A stretch of DNA of 64,000 nucleotides, taken from the IMG/VR virus record IMGVR_UViG_3300025030_000038, positions 62,001 to 126,000 of that record. The stretch is one strand, 5' to 3'. Shown here in pieces: positions 1-7,360 of the stretch. Made by a program: the position numbers and the translations under genes. Below the pieces are notes generated by a model. It saw only the letters and a list, made by a program, of their open reading frames with translations, was not told the origin of the DNA and did not search any database. Source of the stretch: a virus. How positions within the stretch are numbered: position 1 is the first letter of the stretch; every line of letters begins with the position of its first letter.

Positions 1-77
1 GAGGAACTGGAGGTACTCAAGCGAGGCCCACGTACAACAGTTCTCAATGCCCTAAAAAAAGCGATCTCTGAAAAAAG

Positions 78-363
78 TGGGCACACTGGAACTTGAATCC
101 AGGACCTTCCGCTTATCTTCCTACTCCCAATTTCGTGGGCCGGGGCTCCCCGTTGTAGGCTGGACTATATCTTCACCATCTCAGGTGCCTGGGTATCTAG
201 TCTCTACGGCGCTCTCCCTTTTCGGAAGTTCCCTCGGTATTGTCTCCAGCATGACCCGCTGAGAGTTCCACCGATATCCCCAGATCCACCTACAGGATTC
301 ACGTTCCCCTGTAGGGCTCATACACTAAGGCGGATGCTCTGACCAAAACTGAGCTATGTGCCC
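78..363 (-). tRNA. tRNA-Ile(UAU), split by a group I intron
   Basis: On the minus strand, bases 363 to 327 give a 5' half with acceptor GGGCACA, a D-arm and the first anticodon-stem strand. Bases 116 to 78 give the 3' half with T-loop TTCAAGT and the matching acceptor TGTGCCC. Joining them restores a normal cloverleaf with stem TCCGC/GCGGA and loop CTTATAA, hence anticodon UAU reading AUA. The 210 bases between them carry group I intron core motifs. No CCA is encoded. The isoacceptor depends on the splice sites chosen. Confidence 0.85.
117..326 (-). ncRNA. Group I self-splicing intron in tRNA-Ile
   Basis: The insertion lies in the anticodon loop between U34 and A35. The upstream exon ends in U and the intron ends in G, as group I splicing requires. 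Inside are a P7/P3-like segment GCCGTAGAGACTAGATACCC and the downstream P7 strand GAAGATATAGTCC, both typical of phage and tRNA group I introns. At 210 nt it is close to minimal and has no room for an endonuclease ORF. U34/A35 is also the position of the cyanobacterial tRNA-Leu intron, in a different tRNA. Confidence 0.85.
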
Positions 364-382
364 GAATTAAGCTAAGAAATCG

Positions 383-461
383 CGCTCCGGGTGGGGCTCG
401 AACCCACATATAGAGACCTCTTAGAAGGAGGTTGCCTGACTTCCAATTAGGCTACCGGAGC
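383..461 (-). tRNA. tRNA-Arg(UCU)
   Basis: The minus strand folds as a cloverleaf with acceptor GCTCCGG/CCGGAGC, anticodon stem ACCTC/GAGGT with loop CTTCTAA (anticodon UCU, reading AGA), and T-arm GTGGG-TTCGAGC-CCCAC. The variable loop appears slightly long. It lies 19 bases upstream of the intron-containing tRNA in the same orientation. No CCA is encoded. Confidence 0.9.
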
Positions 462-494
462 AAAGTACTCAGACAGATATTCGTCTGAGCCTAG

Positions 495-561
495 TGCCGG
501 TAGCGGTAACCGAAACCGCGGTGTGCTCCTTATGAGAGAGCAACCCGCCCTGTGTACCGGC
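495..561 (-). tRNA. Short tRNA-Met-like gene (CAU) with reduced D-arm
   Basis: Acceptor GCCGGTA/TACCGGC, anticodon stem GCTCT/GGAGC with loop CTCATAA, and T-arm GCGGT-TTCGGTT-ACCGC are all present. The D-arm is cut to roughly a dozen bases, so the gene is only about 67 nt. CAU could be elongator Met or, with lysidine, Ile. It may be a specialised or decaying tRNA. No CCA is encoded. Confidence 0.6.
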
Positions 562-596
562 ATTCAGCAATGCATCGGTGCACATTCGATTTGAGG

Positions 597-668
597 TACG
601 AGTAGAGAGGTTCGAACTCCCGACGCGCGGGGCGTAGGCCCGCCGCTCTTCCGCTGAGCTATACTCGC
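597..668 (-). tRNA. tRNA-Val(UAC)
   Basis: The minus strand gives acceptor GCGAGTA/TACTCGT with a G-U first pair, D-arm with TAGCTCAG, anticodon stem GCGGG/CCCGC with loop CCTACGC (anticodon UAC), and T-loop TTCGAAC. Only the discriminator base precedes non-CCA sequence, so CCA must be added enzymatically. It is part of the first tRNA cluster. Confidence 0.88.
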
Positions 669-746
669 GTACAAAACCTTGCTGCCCACCGCACGGGTGA
701 GCGGGTCGCACGACGAGACCAGCAGTTGAGGTGTAGTGATTCATGG

Positions 747-818
747 TGCATGCAGAGAGAATCGAACTCTCATTTCGCAGATTAAGAGTCTGGCGACCTG
801 CCGTTGGCCCATGCATGC
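747..818 (-). tRNA. tRNA-Lys(CUU)
   Basis: Acceptor GCATGCA/TGCATGC is fully paired. The anticodon loop CTCTTAA gives CUU reading AAG, and the T-arm is GAGAG-TTCGATT-CTCTC. The outermost anticodon-stem pair is a C-C mismatch. The 3' end reads ACCA, so CCA appears to be encoded, unlike most tRNAs here. It is the promoter-proximal member of the first cluster. Confidence 0.88.
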
Positions 819-995
819 GTGTTTGCTCCCGAGGTTTTCCCTCGGGGCAACGCTTGAGCATGGATGTGGTCAGGTGGTTCATGGGGGTGATCGCAGAGTA
901 TGGTACGGAATCTATAGGCTGTCAATTGCCTGCTTGGTTGTTGTCTCTATCTTACGCTCGTGGGGGCTGGGTTGGGGAGGAAATCGACCAGGGAC
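819..995. other. Non-coding spacer with a small hairpin
   Basis: No convincing gene lies between the tRNA cluster and the next membrane-protein gene. A small hairpin, CCGAGG-TTTTC-CCTCGG, sits near 828-848 just upstream of tRNA-Lys on the minus strand. It may mark transcript processing or termination, but no U-run follows it. Short plus-strand ORFs here are shadows of the tRNA region. Confidence 0.4.
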
Positions 996-1319
996 CTACT
1001 GAAACTGGTGGGCCAACCAACCGAGGAGCAGGCTTAGAGTAGATGTAAAAGCTCCCAGCACAAGGATTTCAATCACCCTCTCGGTGGAACCTCGCTCTCG
1101 CTGCTCTTTGGTGGTATTGGGCGTTGGATGCATCATCCCAGCAAGGAGGAGTATCCCATAGGCTACGGGCATGCTGAGTGGTCTCACCCCAAATTGAGGC
1201 ACCGCAAACCACCCCCACAGGACGGTCATGACCCAACTGTTCCACAGGGCCAGAGGAACCCCAATCACCAACCCTAGGAGGGGTGCCATGCAACCAGATT
1301 CCTTGTCGTCAGAACTCAT
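996..1319 (-). CDS. Small integral membrane protein
   Basis: This 107-residue protein is mostly hydrophobic with three or four predicted membrane segments, at roughly residues 11-30, 30-45, 50-65 and 83-103. Segment order and the phrase LWGWFAVPQFG resemble a small membrane protein family I recall from many tailed phages, whose function is unknown to me. It is the last gene before the tRNA cluster in the leftward direction. Family recognition is from memory; membrane location is read from the sequence. Confidence 0.75.
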   Translation of the reverse strand: MSSDDKESGCMAPLLGLVIGVPLALWNSWVMTVLWGWFAVPQFGVRPLSMPVAYGILLLAGMMHPTPNTTKEQRERGSTERVIEILVLGAFTSTLSLLLGWLAHQFQ

Positions 1320-1343
1320 TGATATCTCCTAAATTGGCGCTCT

Positions 1344-1709
1344 TCACTCTGTCTTTGACCGCTTCCCGGAGACCAAACCTGTTACCTCCAAGTAGTCCGA
1401 GTAACAGTAATCACACATAGCCTTACCATTTATGATGTTTTCATTCCCAGGGGTGCCACCTCGCAGGCCATGACAGACCTCGCAGGCGTCCTGCCTCATC
1501 TCCTGGGACTTTTTCACTCGCTTCGCTGTTAGAGCCGCTTCCAACTGTCCCAGGACCTTGTGTTCCATATCCTGGAGGAGGACCCCAGCTAGGTAGAGGG
1601 CATCATGATCTGGACTTGGCAGGGAATTGACCATCTTCCAGAACTTCTTGGACTTGGGTCCTGAGTAGTGTTTGTGAATCAACACTGGCTTCTTCTTCTT
1701 CTTGGTCAT
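1344..1709 (-). CDS. Lysine-rich protein with treble-clef-like zinc motif
   Basis: The 121-residue product begins MTKKKKKP and is strongly basic at both ends. CxxC pairs at about residues 78-81 (CEVC) and 100-103 (CDYC) could bind one zinc ion. The start is supported by the 4-base overlap with the upstream gene. No family is recognised; a DNA- or RNA-binding role is only a guess from charge and zinc ligands. Confidence 0.7.
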   Translation of the reverse strand: MTKKKKKPVLIHKHYSGPKSKKFWKMVNSLPSPDHDALYLAGVLLQDMEHKVLGQLEAALTAKRVKKSQEMRQDACEVCHGLRGGTPGNENIINGKAMCDYCYSDYLEVTGLVSGKRSKTE

Positions 1710-2218
1710 GGTTCTTGTCCTGTTAGCCCAGGTGAGGGGTCAACTGGCTTCGTTGGTTTCGATGGCTCCCAATCTGGGGCGACCCACACATAGCCCGTCT
1801 TACGGCCGAAGTTGTGGGTGTCTACGCCTTCTTCAGGGAAAAGGTCGCGCTGGAGGAGGAAGCTGTCTCGCTTGGTGGGCCAGGACCCGTTTTCAACCTG
1901 AAACCCGAGAGCACATACCTCCTTGATGGTCTTACCAATCAGGTCTTCAATCTTCATCCCCCGATCTTCACATTGCTCAGCTAGGGTCATCATCCCCGTA
2001 GCCCCGCGAAGGACTAGAATGGCACGAACCCGTCGCTCGATTTCAGCGAACGTCTCCTCGGGAGTTGATGTGGTGGTAATAGAGTCTGTGATTGCCCAGT
2101 CACTTCCGTCAGCTCGGTAGGTCCAATGGTGCGAATGCCGGACGGCTTCCACGGAAGGTCCCCCCTGTGGAAAGAAGGCAACCCAGCAGGTGTCAAGGTC
2201 GTGCCAATTCAGTGCCAT
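1706..2218 (-). CDS. Hypothetical protein (170 aa)
   Basis: The protein is unrecognised and looks soluble, with a proline-rich tail (PSKPTKPVDPSP). The N-terminal half has short beta-like stretches and the middle a charged helix. It overlaps the next gene by four bases (ATGA), indicating translational coupling in a leftward operon of small genes from about 5.6 to 1.0 kb. Confidence 0.7.
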   Translation of the reverse strand: MALNWHDLDTCWVAFFPQGGPSVEAVRHSHHWTYRADGSDWAITDSITTTSTPEETFAEIERRVRAILVLRGATGMMTLAEQCEDRGMKIEDLIGKTIKEVCALGFQVENGSWPTKRDSFLLQRDLFPEEGVDTHNFGRKTGYVWVAPDWEPSKPTKPVDPSPGLTGQEP

Positions 2219-2227
2219 CTCAATCCC

Positions 2228-2599
2228 CTAGTTGCTGTGGTGCTTGCTCTTGGCCTTGCTGGTCGGGGCCTTGTTCCGCGCTTCGCGGCGAAGATGCCAG
2301 GACTTGTGCATTTGCGTCCATCCGGCGACATCCATGAACTCATAGTCATAGCGTTCCCCGACTGGCCGGTACCACCAGCCCCCAGCATCGGTAGCTAGGT
2401 CTCCAAGGAGCTTCATGGCATCTACGAAGTCGGAGTCACAGTCACAATCGGGTCCGTGGTCTTCCTTGTCGGTAGCAATTTCCCACAGGTCGAACTCCGT
2501 AAACCCCTCCTCATCCTCACTCAGGATGAGGACAGCGGTGATGATTTCGTGCTTGAGGAGGCGCTTGGCGTAATCCTGGATCTTCTCTTCGTTGGTCAT
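2228..2599 (-). CDS. Hypothetical acidic protein (123 aa)
   Basis: This is an acidic, soluble protein with a run of Asp and Cys (GPDCDCDSDF) in the middle and a basic tail rich in Lys and Ser. No known domain is evident. The start codon overlaps the stop of the upstream gene by four bases, supporting expression in the same operon. Confidence 0.7.
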   Translation of the reverse strand: MTNEEKIQDYAKRLLKHEIITAVLILSEDEEGFTEFDLWEIATDKEDHGPDCDCDSDFVDAMKLLGDLATDAGGWWYRPVGERYDYEFMDVAGWTQMHKSWHLRREARNKAPTSKAKSKHHSN

Positions 2600-2871
2600 C
2601 TGGTTCCTTTTTGGGCCTCTCGCTCATGGTCCGTCCCGAGTTGAAGTTGGTGCCTCAACTCAATGAATCGCTTGATGGCCAAGGTGGGGTTGTCAAAGAT
2701 CTCTTCAGAGTCTTTCACGAGATGGTCCCCAGTGGCGAACCGCCCATCCTCCAGAGATCGGAGGTAGAGGCATCCCGTCCCACACATCCCAATATCATAC
2801 CCAATGTCCAGCTCAAGTACCCGAGCAAGGGCGGTGACTTCATCTTCATGAGTGACCGGTTTACTTGGCAT
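2596..2871 (-). CDS. Hypothetical protein (91 aa)
   Basis: This small soluble protein contains two cysteines in GMCGTGC and a helical second half. It is unrecognised. It sits between two coupled small genes with four-base spacing on each side, the arrangement typical of this operon, which is the main support for it being real. Confidence 0.65.
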   Translation of the reverse strand: MPSKPVTHEDEVTALARVLELDIGYDIGMCGTGCLYLRSLEDGRFATGDHLVKDSEEIFDNPTLAIKRFIELRHQLQLGTDHEREAQKGTR

Positions 2872-2874
2872 GGA

Positions 2875-3069
2875 TCACCGAGACCGGCATGGCATTGGAC
2901 CATACCCACATGCTTCGCAGTTCACATTGTGGCCCATATCTGCCTGCTGGTTACCGCAATCAGGACATGTAGCCCAGAACTCATTGTTCTCGAAGGTCAC
3001 CCCATCCGGGAGATCCTCGTCACAATCTCGTCCCTGCACGTTGACTACCCGTACCTTGTGCCTTGTCAT
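2875..3069 (-). CDS. Small zinc-ribbon protein (64 aa)
   Basis: Two CxxC knuckles, CPDCGNQ and CEACGYG, about 18 residues apart make a compact zinc ribbon covering the second half. The first half has beta-like segments. Such mini zinc ribbons are common in large phages and usually lack assigned function. A 15-codon frame (MATRNIDIAQKLEPV) ends in ATGA at its start and may be a leader peptide. Confidence 0.7.
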   Translation of the reverse strand: MTRHKVRVVNVQGRDCDEDLPDGVTFENNEFWATCPDCGNQQADMGHNVNCEACGYGPMPCRSR

Positions 3070-3115
3070 ACGGGCTCCAGCTTCTGGGCGATATCAATGT
3101 TGCGCGTAGCCATGG

Positions 3116-3481
3116 CTACTTTACCCTTCTCTTTAGGACTTCTATGGCGCTTTCGATGCCATCTACGCGACCGTGCAGGAACCTCAGGGCATCCTCTCGA
3201 TAGTTGTCCCTGACAGCATCATCCGCTGCATGAACTGCATTGGCCAGGAGTTCCTCCAACTCGGTGATCCCTCCCCGGGAGTCCCACCGGGTCGCTACCT
3301 CATTGAGGAAGGATGAGATCCTCCCTCGTGCATAGAAAGGATCAAGGGCAGTGCCTCTGAGGCGCTCTGCAAGGTCTGGCCGGTGAGCGACCAAAACATT
3401 GAAGTACACTTGCCCGGGGCGTTGCTCTGGATGTGCCTCAGCATAGGCCATTGCGGTGGCAATGTATTCATCGTAGGTCAT
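3116..3481 (-). CDS. Conserved phage-type hypothetical protein (121 aa)
   Basis: The protein is helical and charged. The central phrase RPDLAERLRGTALDPFY resembles small phage proteins I have seen annotated as hypothetical in which an RPDL...RGT...DPF pattern recurs. No catalytic motif is visible. The ATG at 3481 is well placed six bases from the upstream gene. Confidence 0.7.
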   Translation of the reverse strand: MTYDEYIATAMAYAEAHPEQRPGQVYFNVLVAHRPDLAERLRGTALDPFYARGRISSFLNEVATRWDSRGGITELEELLANAVHAADDAVRDNYREDALRFLHGRVDGIESAIEVLKRRVK

Positions 3482-3487
3482 TGGTTG

Positions 3488-3724
3488 TCATTGCTGCAAG
3501 GGGTCAAGTTGCTTGGAAATGTTGCTGAGAAGTTGGATCATGGCACTGAGGTTGGTGGCCCCGTATCCTATGGCGAGGAGCTTGTGGCTCTCCCACGACA
3601 AAGGAATCTCCAGAAAAGCATAGCTGCCCTGACCGGAAGGTAATACCCTCAGCGTGGCATTCCTGTCCAGCTTGCGTCCCAGCCGGACAATCAACTGCTT
3701 GGTTAGGTCAATGCTTCGTGCCAT
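3488..3724 (-). CDS. Hypothetical protein (78 aa)
   Basis: A small basic N-terminal region (MARSIDLTKQLIVRLGRKLDRN) is followed by beta-like segments and a C-terminal helix. Nothing identifies a family. It is spaced nine bases from the small gene upstream and continues the leftward operon. Confidence 0.65.
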   Translation of the reverse strand: MARSIDLTKQLIVRLGRKLDRNATLRVLPSGQGSYAFLEIPLSWESHKLLAIGYGATNLSAMIQLLSNISKQLDPLQQ

Positions 3725-3732
3725 GATGCCCC

Positions 3733-3912
3733 TCAGCCCGTATGGTCCATGCCGTTTGCGATGAGAATGCTTGCAGCCTTTTTGCTGATCTTGATGAGCT
3801 CCTGTGAGCTATCCGCATGCATAACATTCAGGAAGGGGCCCTTGGGCCATCCCGCACCCATGGCAACCTGGATACATTGGGGACGCTTGGTCTTGGTTGG
3901 GATTTTGGTCAT
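3733..3912 (-). CDS. Small basic protein (59 aa)
   Basis: The frame encodes 59 residues starting MTKIPTKTKRPQCIQVAMG and ending NGMDHTG. Its first four bases overlap the stop of the neighbouring gene as ATGA on one side, and nine bases separate it from the next gene on the other. This fits the coupling pattern of the operon. No family is recognised. Confidence 0.65.
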   Translation of the reverse strand: MTKIPTKTKRPQCIQVAMGAGWPKGPFLNVMHADSSQELIKISKKAASILIANGMDHTG

Positions 3913-4397
3913 GGCTTGGTTACACTCTTCTTGGTGAGTTTGGCAGAACCCTCCCTGAACCCATACGCCTTCTCTCCTGAAACAACTCGGCGGATCCAGG
4001 AGGCTGCCACCTTCACAGGTACCACGAAGTCTTCCTTCGGGCGATTCTTGGCAGCTTTGGTGGCTTCCGTCAAAGTGTACCGACCGGCCAGATCAAAGTT
4101 GGTCGTGTACCCAGCGCTATTGGGACGCCACCATCGGACTAGCTCATAGGGCTCTGCCTCATGGGGTCCCTGGTTCATGATGAGATACTCATCAGGGTCG
4201 GCGAGGATATGGGCCAATTCCGCATGAAGCTCCATGATTGCTTCATTGAGGGCTGGGATGTCCCCCAAGTCTTTGGCCTTGGTAGCCTTGACCTCGTATT
4301 GACGCAGTACCTTTGTGACAGCTGATTCAGGGGCCTTGGTCATCATCTGTTGCATCACCGCAATGACCGGTTGGGTATCCTTTTTTCGTTCCGTCAT
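3909..4397 (-). CDS. Hypothetical protein (162 aa)
   Basis: The first 90 residues are predicted helical and charged; the second half is mixed and ends in a basic tail KLTKKSVTKP. No domain is recognised. Both ends overlap neighbours by four bases, so translation is probably coupled to both. Confidence 0.7.
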   Translation of the reverse strand: MTERKKDTQPVIAVMQQMMTKAPESAVTKVLRQYEVKATKAKDLGDIPALNEAIMELHAELAHILADPDEYLIMNQGPHEAEPYELVRWWRPNSAGYTTNFDLAGRYTLTEATKAAKNRPKEDFVVPVKVAASWIRRVVSGEKAYGFREGSAKLTKKSVTKP

Positions 4398-4720
4398 GTT
4401 GGCGGCTTTCGCGTTGAGGCAGGAGATGGTGACTCTTCCTCTTCTGGGGCCAAGATGGCTGGGTAAGCAGTCTTGTGATCCTCGGCCAGCTTCTCTAATT
4501 TGGGTACCAGGACCTTGAGGATTTCCTTCCCAAGGGACTGTAGGGCGATGGCCTCTTCGTGCTTCCCCTGGCGGAACAGGTCTACGGCCTTCGCGTCAAG
4601 ATAGGAGGCAGTTACCTGGACCCCTTGGGCCTGCCCGTCCAGCCAATTCTGGGTGCACAGGTTGTCGTAGGAGTAACGGTGGACAAACTTCTCATCCCTC
4701 AATATCATATCACGGCTCAT
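4394..4720 (-). CDS. Hypothetical helical protein (108 aa)
   Basis: I place the start at ATG 4720 (MSRDMILRDEKFVHRY) because it overlaps the upstream stop by four bases; a longer frame to 4861 exists but would cover the upstream gene. The middle is a tetratricopeptide-like helical hairpin (residues about 35-75), and the end is Pro, Ser and Glu rich. Function unknown. Confidence 0.7.
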   Translation of the reverse strand: MSRDMILRDEKFVHRYSYDNLCTQNWLDGQAQGVQVTASYLDAKAVDLFRQGKHEEAIALQSLGKEILKVLVPKLEKLAEDHKTAYPAILAPEEEESPSPASTRKPPT

Positions 4721-4995
4721 GGGTTGGTTCCCTCGTAACCCACCCGTCCCGTGAGGTCGGGGGACCGATATGGTACTCCAGGTACTTGGCGCTTGAACAG
4801 ACAGGCTCTGTAGCCCTCCTTGACCATCTCCCACCCTTCTGCGCCAAGCTTGTTCAACCACTCCACTGCCAGTGGGTCCGTGATATCACATGTGTAGGTG
4901 CTGGTCATGGTCTTCGCCTTACCGAAAAGGACATCCTCCTGGTAGGTCGTTGTACCCAAGGGCTTTTTTTCTGCCTTGTATTGCCACTGGATCAT
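4717..4995 (-). CDS. DUF4177-like small protein
   Basis: Residues 1-70 follow the pattern of DUF4177-type proteins: an opening WQYKAEKKP strand, a central helix with WLNKLGAEGWEMV, and a closing strand CLFKRQ. These small alpha-beta proteins are widespread and uncharacterised. The C-terminal 20 residues are extra. Assignment is by motif pattern only. Confidence 0.6.
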   Translation of the reverse strand: MIQWQYKAEKKPLGTTTYQEDVLFGKAKTMTSTYTCDITDPLAVEWLNKLGAEGWEMVKEGYRACLFKRQVPGVPYRSPDLTGRVGYEGTNP

Positions 4996-4996
4996 C

Positions 4997-5590
4997 TCAA
5001 ATTACCCCTTTGCTGCCAACCAGGGCTTTGGTAATGCTGCCAGCCAGGGCCCTGACCCTCGCCATGCCCTCGTCATATTCCTGCTCGGCCCGCCTCGCTT
5101 CCTCGTCGGATTCCGAATGGGGAGGCTGTTGCAACCCACCTAGAAGCATGATAGCTTCGTTCAATTGAGCCCGAAGGCGTTGTGCACTCTGTGCAGACTC
5201 CGCCCCGTTCCCCATGAAAAGAATCCGATCGAACAGGGGGCCGCTCGGGGGGAGTGGTGCAGGCTCCGCCTCACGATCACCGGCTGGACAAGGGCACCGG
5301 CCCGAGCCCCGGCCCGAGCCCCTACCAGTGTCCCGTATGCCAGTGCCCCGGCACTCAGGACATTTGGTTTGGCGCATGCTCGGGGGCACTTCGCCATCGA
5401 CACCATAAGTAGCGTTCTCTATCGCGCGTTCGCGTATGTATTCAAGCGGGTGCTTCCCTACACCAGCCCATGCCCCCTGGTGTCGCTCGATGATGTACGT
5501 AAGTTGCTTGATCTTGACCGTCGCCGCCTCCAATGCTGCAAGGTCATCGGCCACGTCACGGACAAATAGCGCGCGTTCTGTGCGGTTCAT
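4997..5590 (-). CDS. Hypothetical protein with DnaJ-type zinc motif
   Basis: The 197-residue product has a helical N-terminus, then CPECRGTGIRDTGRG near residue 77 and CPCPAG near 98, resembling one DnaJ zinc-finger module with CxxCxGxG. A Gly/Arg linker (about residues 87-96) and a helical C-terminus follow. It is the promoter-proximal gene of the 1-5.6 kb run, and no promoter motif of the repeated family is visible upstream. Confidence 0.65.
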   Translation of the reverse strand: MNRTERALFVRDVADDLAALEAATVKIKQLTYIIERHQGAWAGVGKHPLEYIRERAIENATYGVDGEVPPSMRQTKCPECRGTGIRDTGRGSGRGSGRCPCPAGDREAEPAPLPPSGPLFDRILFMGNGAESAQSAQRLRAQLNEAIMLLGGLQQPPHSESDEEARRAEQEYDEGMARVRALAGSITKALVGSKGVI

Positions 5591-5705
5591 GGGGCATCAC
5601 CAATTGTATTGTGCATCTCGTTGGACATGTCCAAGTTACTCCTCGGAGCTAGGAATCGGGCTGAAAAAAGGAACTCTAGATTCTCGATATGTTTCGCTAA
5701 CTTAG

Positions 5706-5791
5706 AGGATGCGGCTCGATTCGAACGAGCGGGAGATTTTACCTCCGGTGGGGTTCAAATCCACTGCCTTAGACCACTCGGCCACGCATCC
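5706..5791 (-). tRNA. tRNA-Ser(UGA)
   Basis: A class II tRNA on the minus strand with acceptor GGATGCG/CGCATCC, anticodon loop TTTGAAC (anticodon UGA, reading UCA), a long variable arm GGAG-GTAAAAT-CTCC, and T-loop TTCGAAT. The long variable arm supports serine identity. The innermost anticodon-stem pair is A-C. Confidence 0.9.
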
Positions 5792-5796
5792 CTAGC

Positions 5797-5883
5797 AGTC
5801 GAGAGAGGATTCGAACCTCCGGTGCCCCTTTCGAGGCACACCGGTTTTCCAAACCGGCCGCATAAACCACTCGCGCACCCGAC
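5797..5883 (-). tRNA. tRNA-Ser(GGA)
   Basis: This class II tRNA has anticodon stem CCGGT/ACCGG with loop TTGGAAA (anticodon GGA, reading UCC/UCU) and a variable arm GTGCC/GGGCAC. The acceptor GTCGGGT pairs with TCTCGAC through one G-U pair and a terminal T-T mismatch. It is five bases from the neighbouring tRNA-Ser and six from the endonuclease gene. Confidence 0.88.
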
Positions 5884-5888
5884 TAGAC

Positions 5889-6608
5889 TTACTTTGATGT
5901 CACTTTCTCATACACTGACGTGAACTTCCTCCCGTGTTTTGAAATTGCGTAGTCCAGATACTCTTGGATGGATCCCTTGTCGATGACTTTTAGGGGTACG
6001 GGGCACTGATCGATCTTGGCTCTCTCCTTCTTGGTCCAAATACCTTTGATCTCAACTAGACTACCCCCCACAATGAAGTCCGGGTAGTACTTATGTGTCC
6101 TACCTTCGTACTCATACTCGTAGCTAACCCTATTCCGTTCGATTGGGACACCATGGTCAATACAGTGGATGACGAACGCCAGCTCCCAACTACTATCACA
6201 CCAATATCCCTTATACCAGCCATTCAGACCATGCCCACTCCCCTGCTTGTACCCGGAAGTCCGTATCTTATCGAACCTCTCCCGATATTCCTGCTTCGTC
6301 TCATCAGATTGGGAAGCCCACCACTTTTTATGGTCTTGTTGGGAGGCACGTTTGGCCAGTATTGCTTTCTTTTCCGCAGCTCCGACTGCCCCGTACATTT
6401 CCTCGTATGTTTTGCCGGTTTGCCAGGGGGTAAACCCTGGGTAGAACCCTCTTCTCCCCCCCTTGTGGGTTGGCTTACCTTTTTTCTTGGTCGAGTCCCT
6501 CTCTCGTTTCCCCGGACAACTGTTTGGGCTTGGGGAACAACACCACTTCCCAGAAGACTTGAATTGAATACTGGCCTCTTGATCACATCCGAATTCACAC
6601 TTTGGCAT
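5889..6608 (-). CDS. Homing-endonuclease-like protein, PD-(D/E)XK type
   Basis: The N-terminus carries a zinc-binding start (CEFGCDQ...CC) and a GKPTHKGG/FTPWQTGKTYEE region resembling nuclease-associated modular domains. The C-terminal half (about residues 130-215) contains SSWELAF, then YEYEGRTHKYYPDFIVGG and LVEIKG, matching the E...D...ExK core of a restriction-fold nuclease. Similar free-standing nucleases occur as mobile genes in phages. It lies between serine tRNA genes, a common homing niche. The family name is an inference. Confidence 0.7.
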   Translation of the reverse strand: MPKCEFGCDQEASIQFKSSGKWCCSPSPNSCPGKRERDSTKKKGKPTHKGGRRGFYPGFTPWQTGKTYEEMYGAVGAAEKKAILAKRASQQDHKKWWASQSDETKQEYRERFDKIRTSGYKQGSGHGLNGWYKGYWCDSSWELAFVIHCIDHGVPIERNRVSYEYEYEGRTHKYYPDFIVGGSLVEIKGIWTKKERAKIDQCPVPLKVIDKGSIQEYLDYAISKHGRKFTSVYEKVTSK

Positions 6609-6661
6609 ACATTGCGTATGCTATAGGCAAACTAGGTTGGTGCTATTGACCAGTCTCTAGA

Positions 6662-6746
6662 AGGCTAAGACAAGATTCGAACTTGCGGCACCCGAAGGTG
6701 CGGCGGCTTTCGAAGCCACTGGGTTAAGCCTCTCCCCCACTTAGCC
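6662..6746 (-). tRNA. tRNA-Ser(CGA)
   Basis: Acceptor GGCTAAG/CTTAGCC, anticodon stem GTGGC/GCCGC with loop TTCGAAA (anticodon CGA, reading UCG), variable arm GCACC-TTC-GGGTGC, and T-arm CAAG-TTCGAAT-CTTG. It is the third serine isoacceptor in the cluster. Confidence 0.9.
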
Positions 6747-6829
6747 GGTCTCTCTATCTTGCAAGCGATCCTTAGGATCGCGAGACTGAGAGACTACTAC
6801 TCCACCACGTAGACGTGTGTCCTACGCAG

Positions 6830-6916
6830 CGGGTCGAGTGGGATTCAAACCCACGGACGCTTTTCAGCGCCTCCACGTTAGCAGTGTGGTGCCTTAGGTC
6901 TCTCGGCCACCGACCC
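6830..6916 (-). tRNA. tRNA-Ser(GCU)
   Basis: Class II tRNA with acceptor GGGTCGG/TCGACCC, anticodon loop CTGCTAA (anticodon GCU, reading AGC/AGU), a long variable arm GGCGCT-GAAA-AGCGTC, and T-arm GTGGG-TTTGAAT-CCCAC. The anticodon stem has an A-C pair next to the loop. With its neighbours it completes decoding of all serine codons. Confidence 0.88.
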
Positions 6917-6979
6917 AGAGTTGTTTCGAGAAGAGTCACGGTGTATATTACCCTGTTAGGAGTCCTGTTGATAGACAAA

Positions 6980-7360
6980 TCAGCGGGGTTGGAAGTTTTC
7001 CTCCAGGGCCACGCGATCCTGCATCATTTTGGTCGTGTACTCCCGCAACTCTGGGGGAGGGGGGGTGGTGACTGTCCAGGCCCAGACCGGACCGATCTTC
7101 CCGTACAGACCCCCGTCGCATCGGCTCAGGTAATCCTGGATGCGTACTTCCATGTCGGGGGATTCCCGAGGTTCCTGGGAGAATGCCTGGACCAGGGTCA
7201 GAGCCTGGACCCACACCCCGTACTCCCAGGACCACTGCAACTCCTCCATCTTGGCATGTTTGTATTTGGAGCGGCTGCCCCGAAGCTTCACCATGATTTC
7301 CGCGGCTTCCGCGGGGTAGTCCCTGAGAACTCGGGCCAAATCAAAATCCAGGAGTTTCAT
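6980..7360 (-). CDS. Hypothetical protein (126 aa)
   Basis: Start chosen at ATG 7360 (MKLLDFDLARVLRDYP), which overlaps the upstream stop by four bases; the longer frame to 7447 would sit inside the upstream gene. The protein is helical and charged with a proline run near the C-terminus. No family recognised. Confidence 0.68.
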   Translation of the reverse strand: MKLLDFDLARVLRDYPAEAAEIMVKLRGSRSKYKHAKMEELQWSWEYGVWVQALTLVQAFSQEPRESPDMEVRIQDYLSRCDGGLYGKIGPVWAWTVTTPPPPELREYTTKMMQDRVALEENFQPR

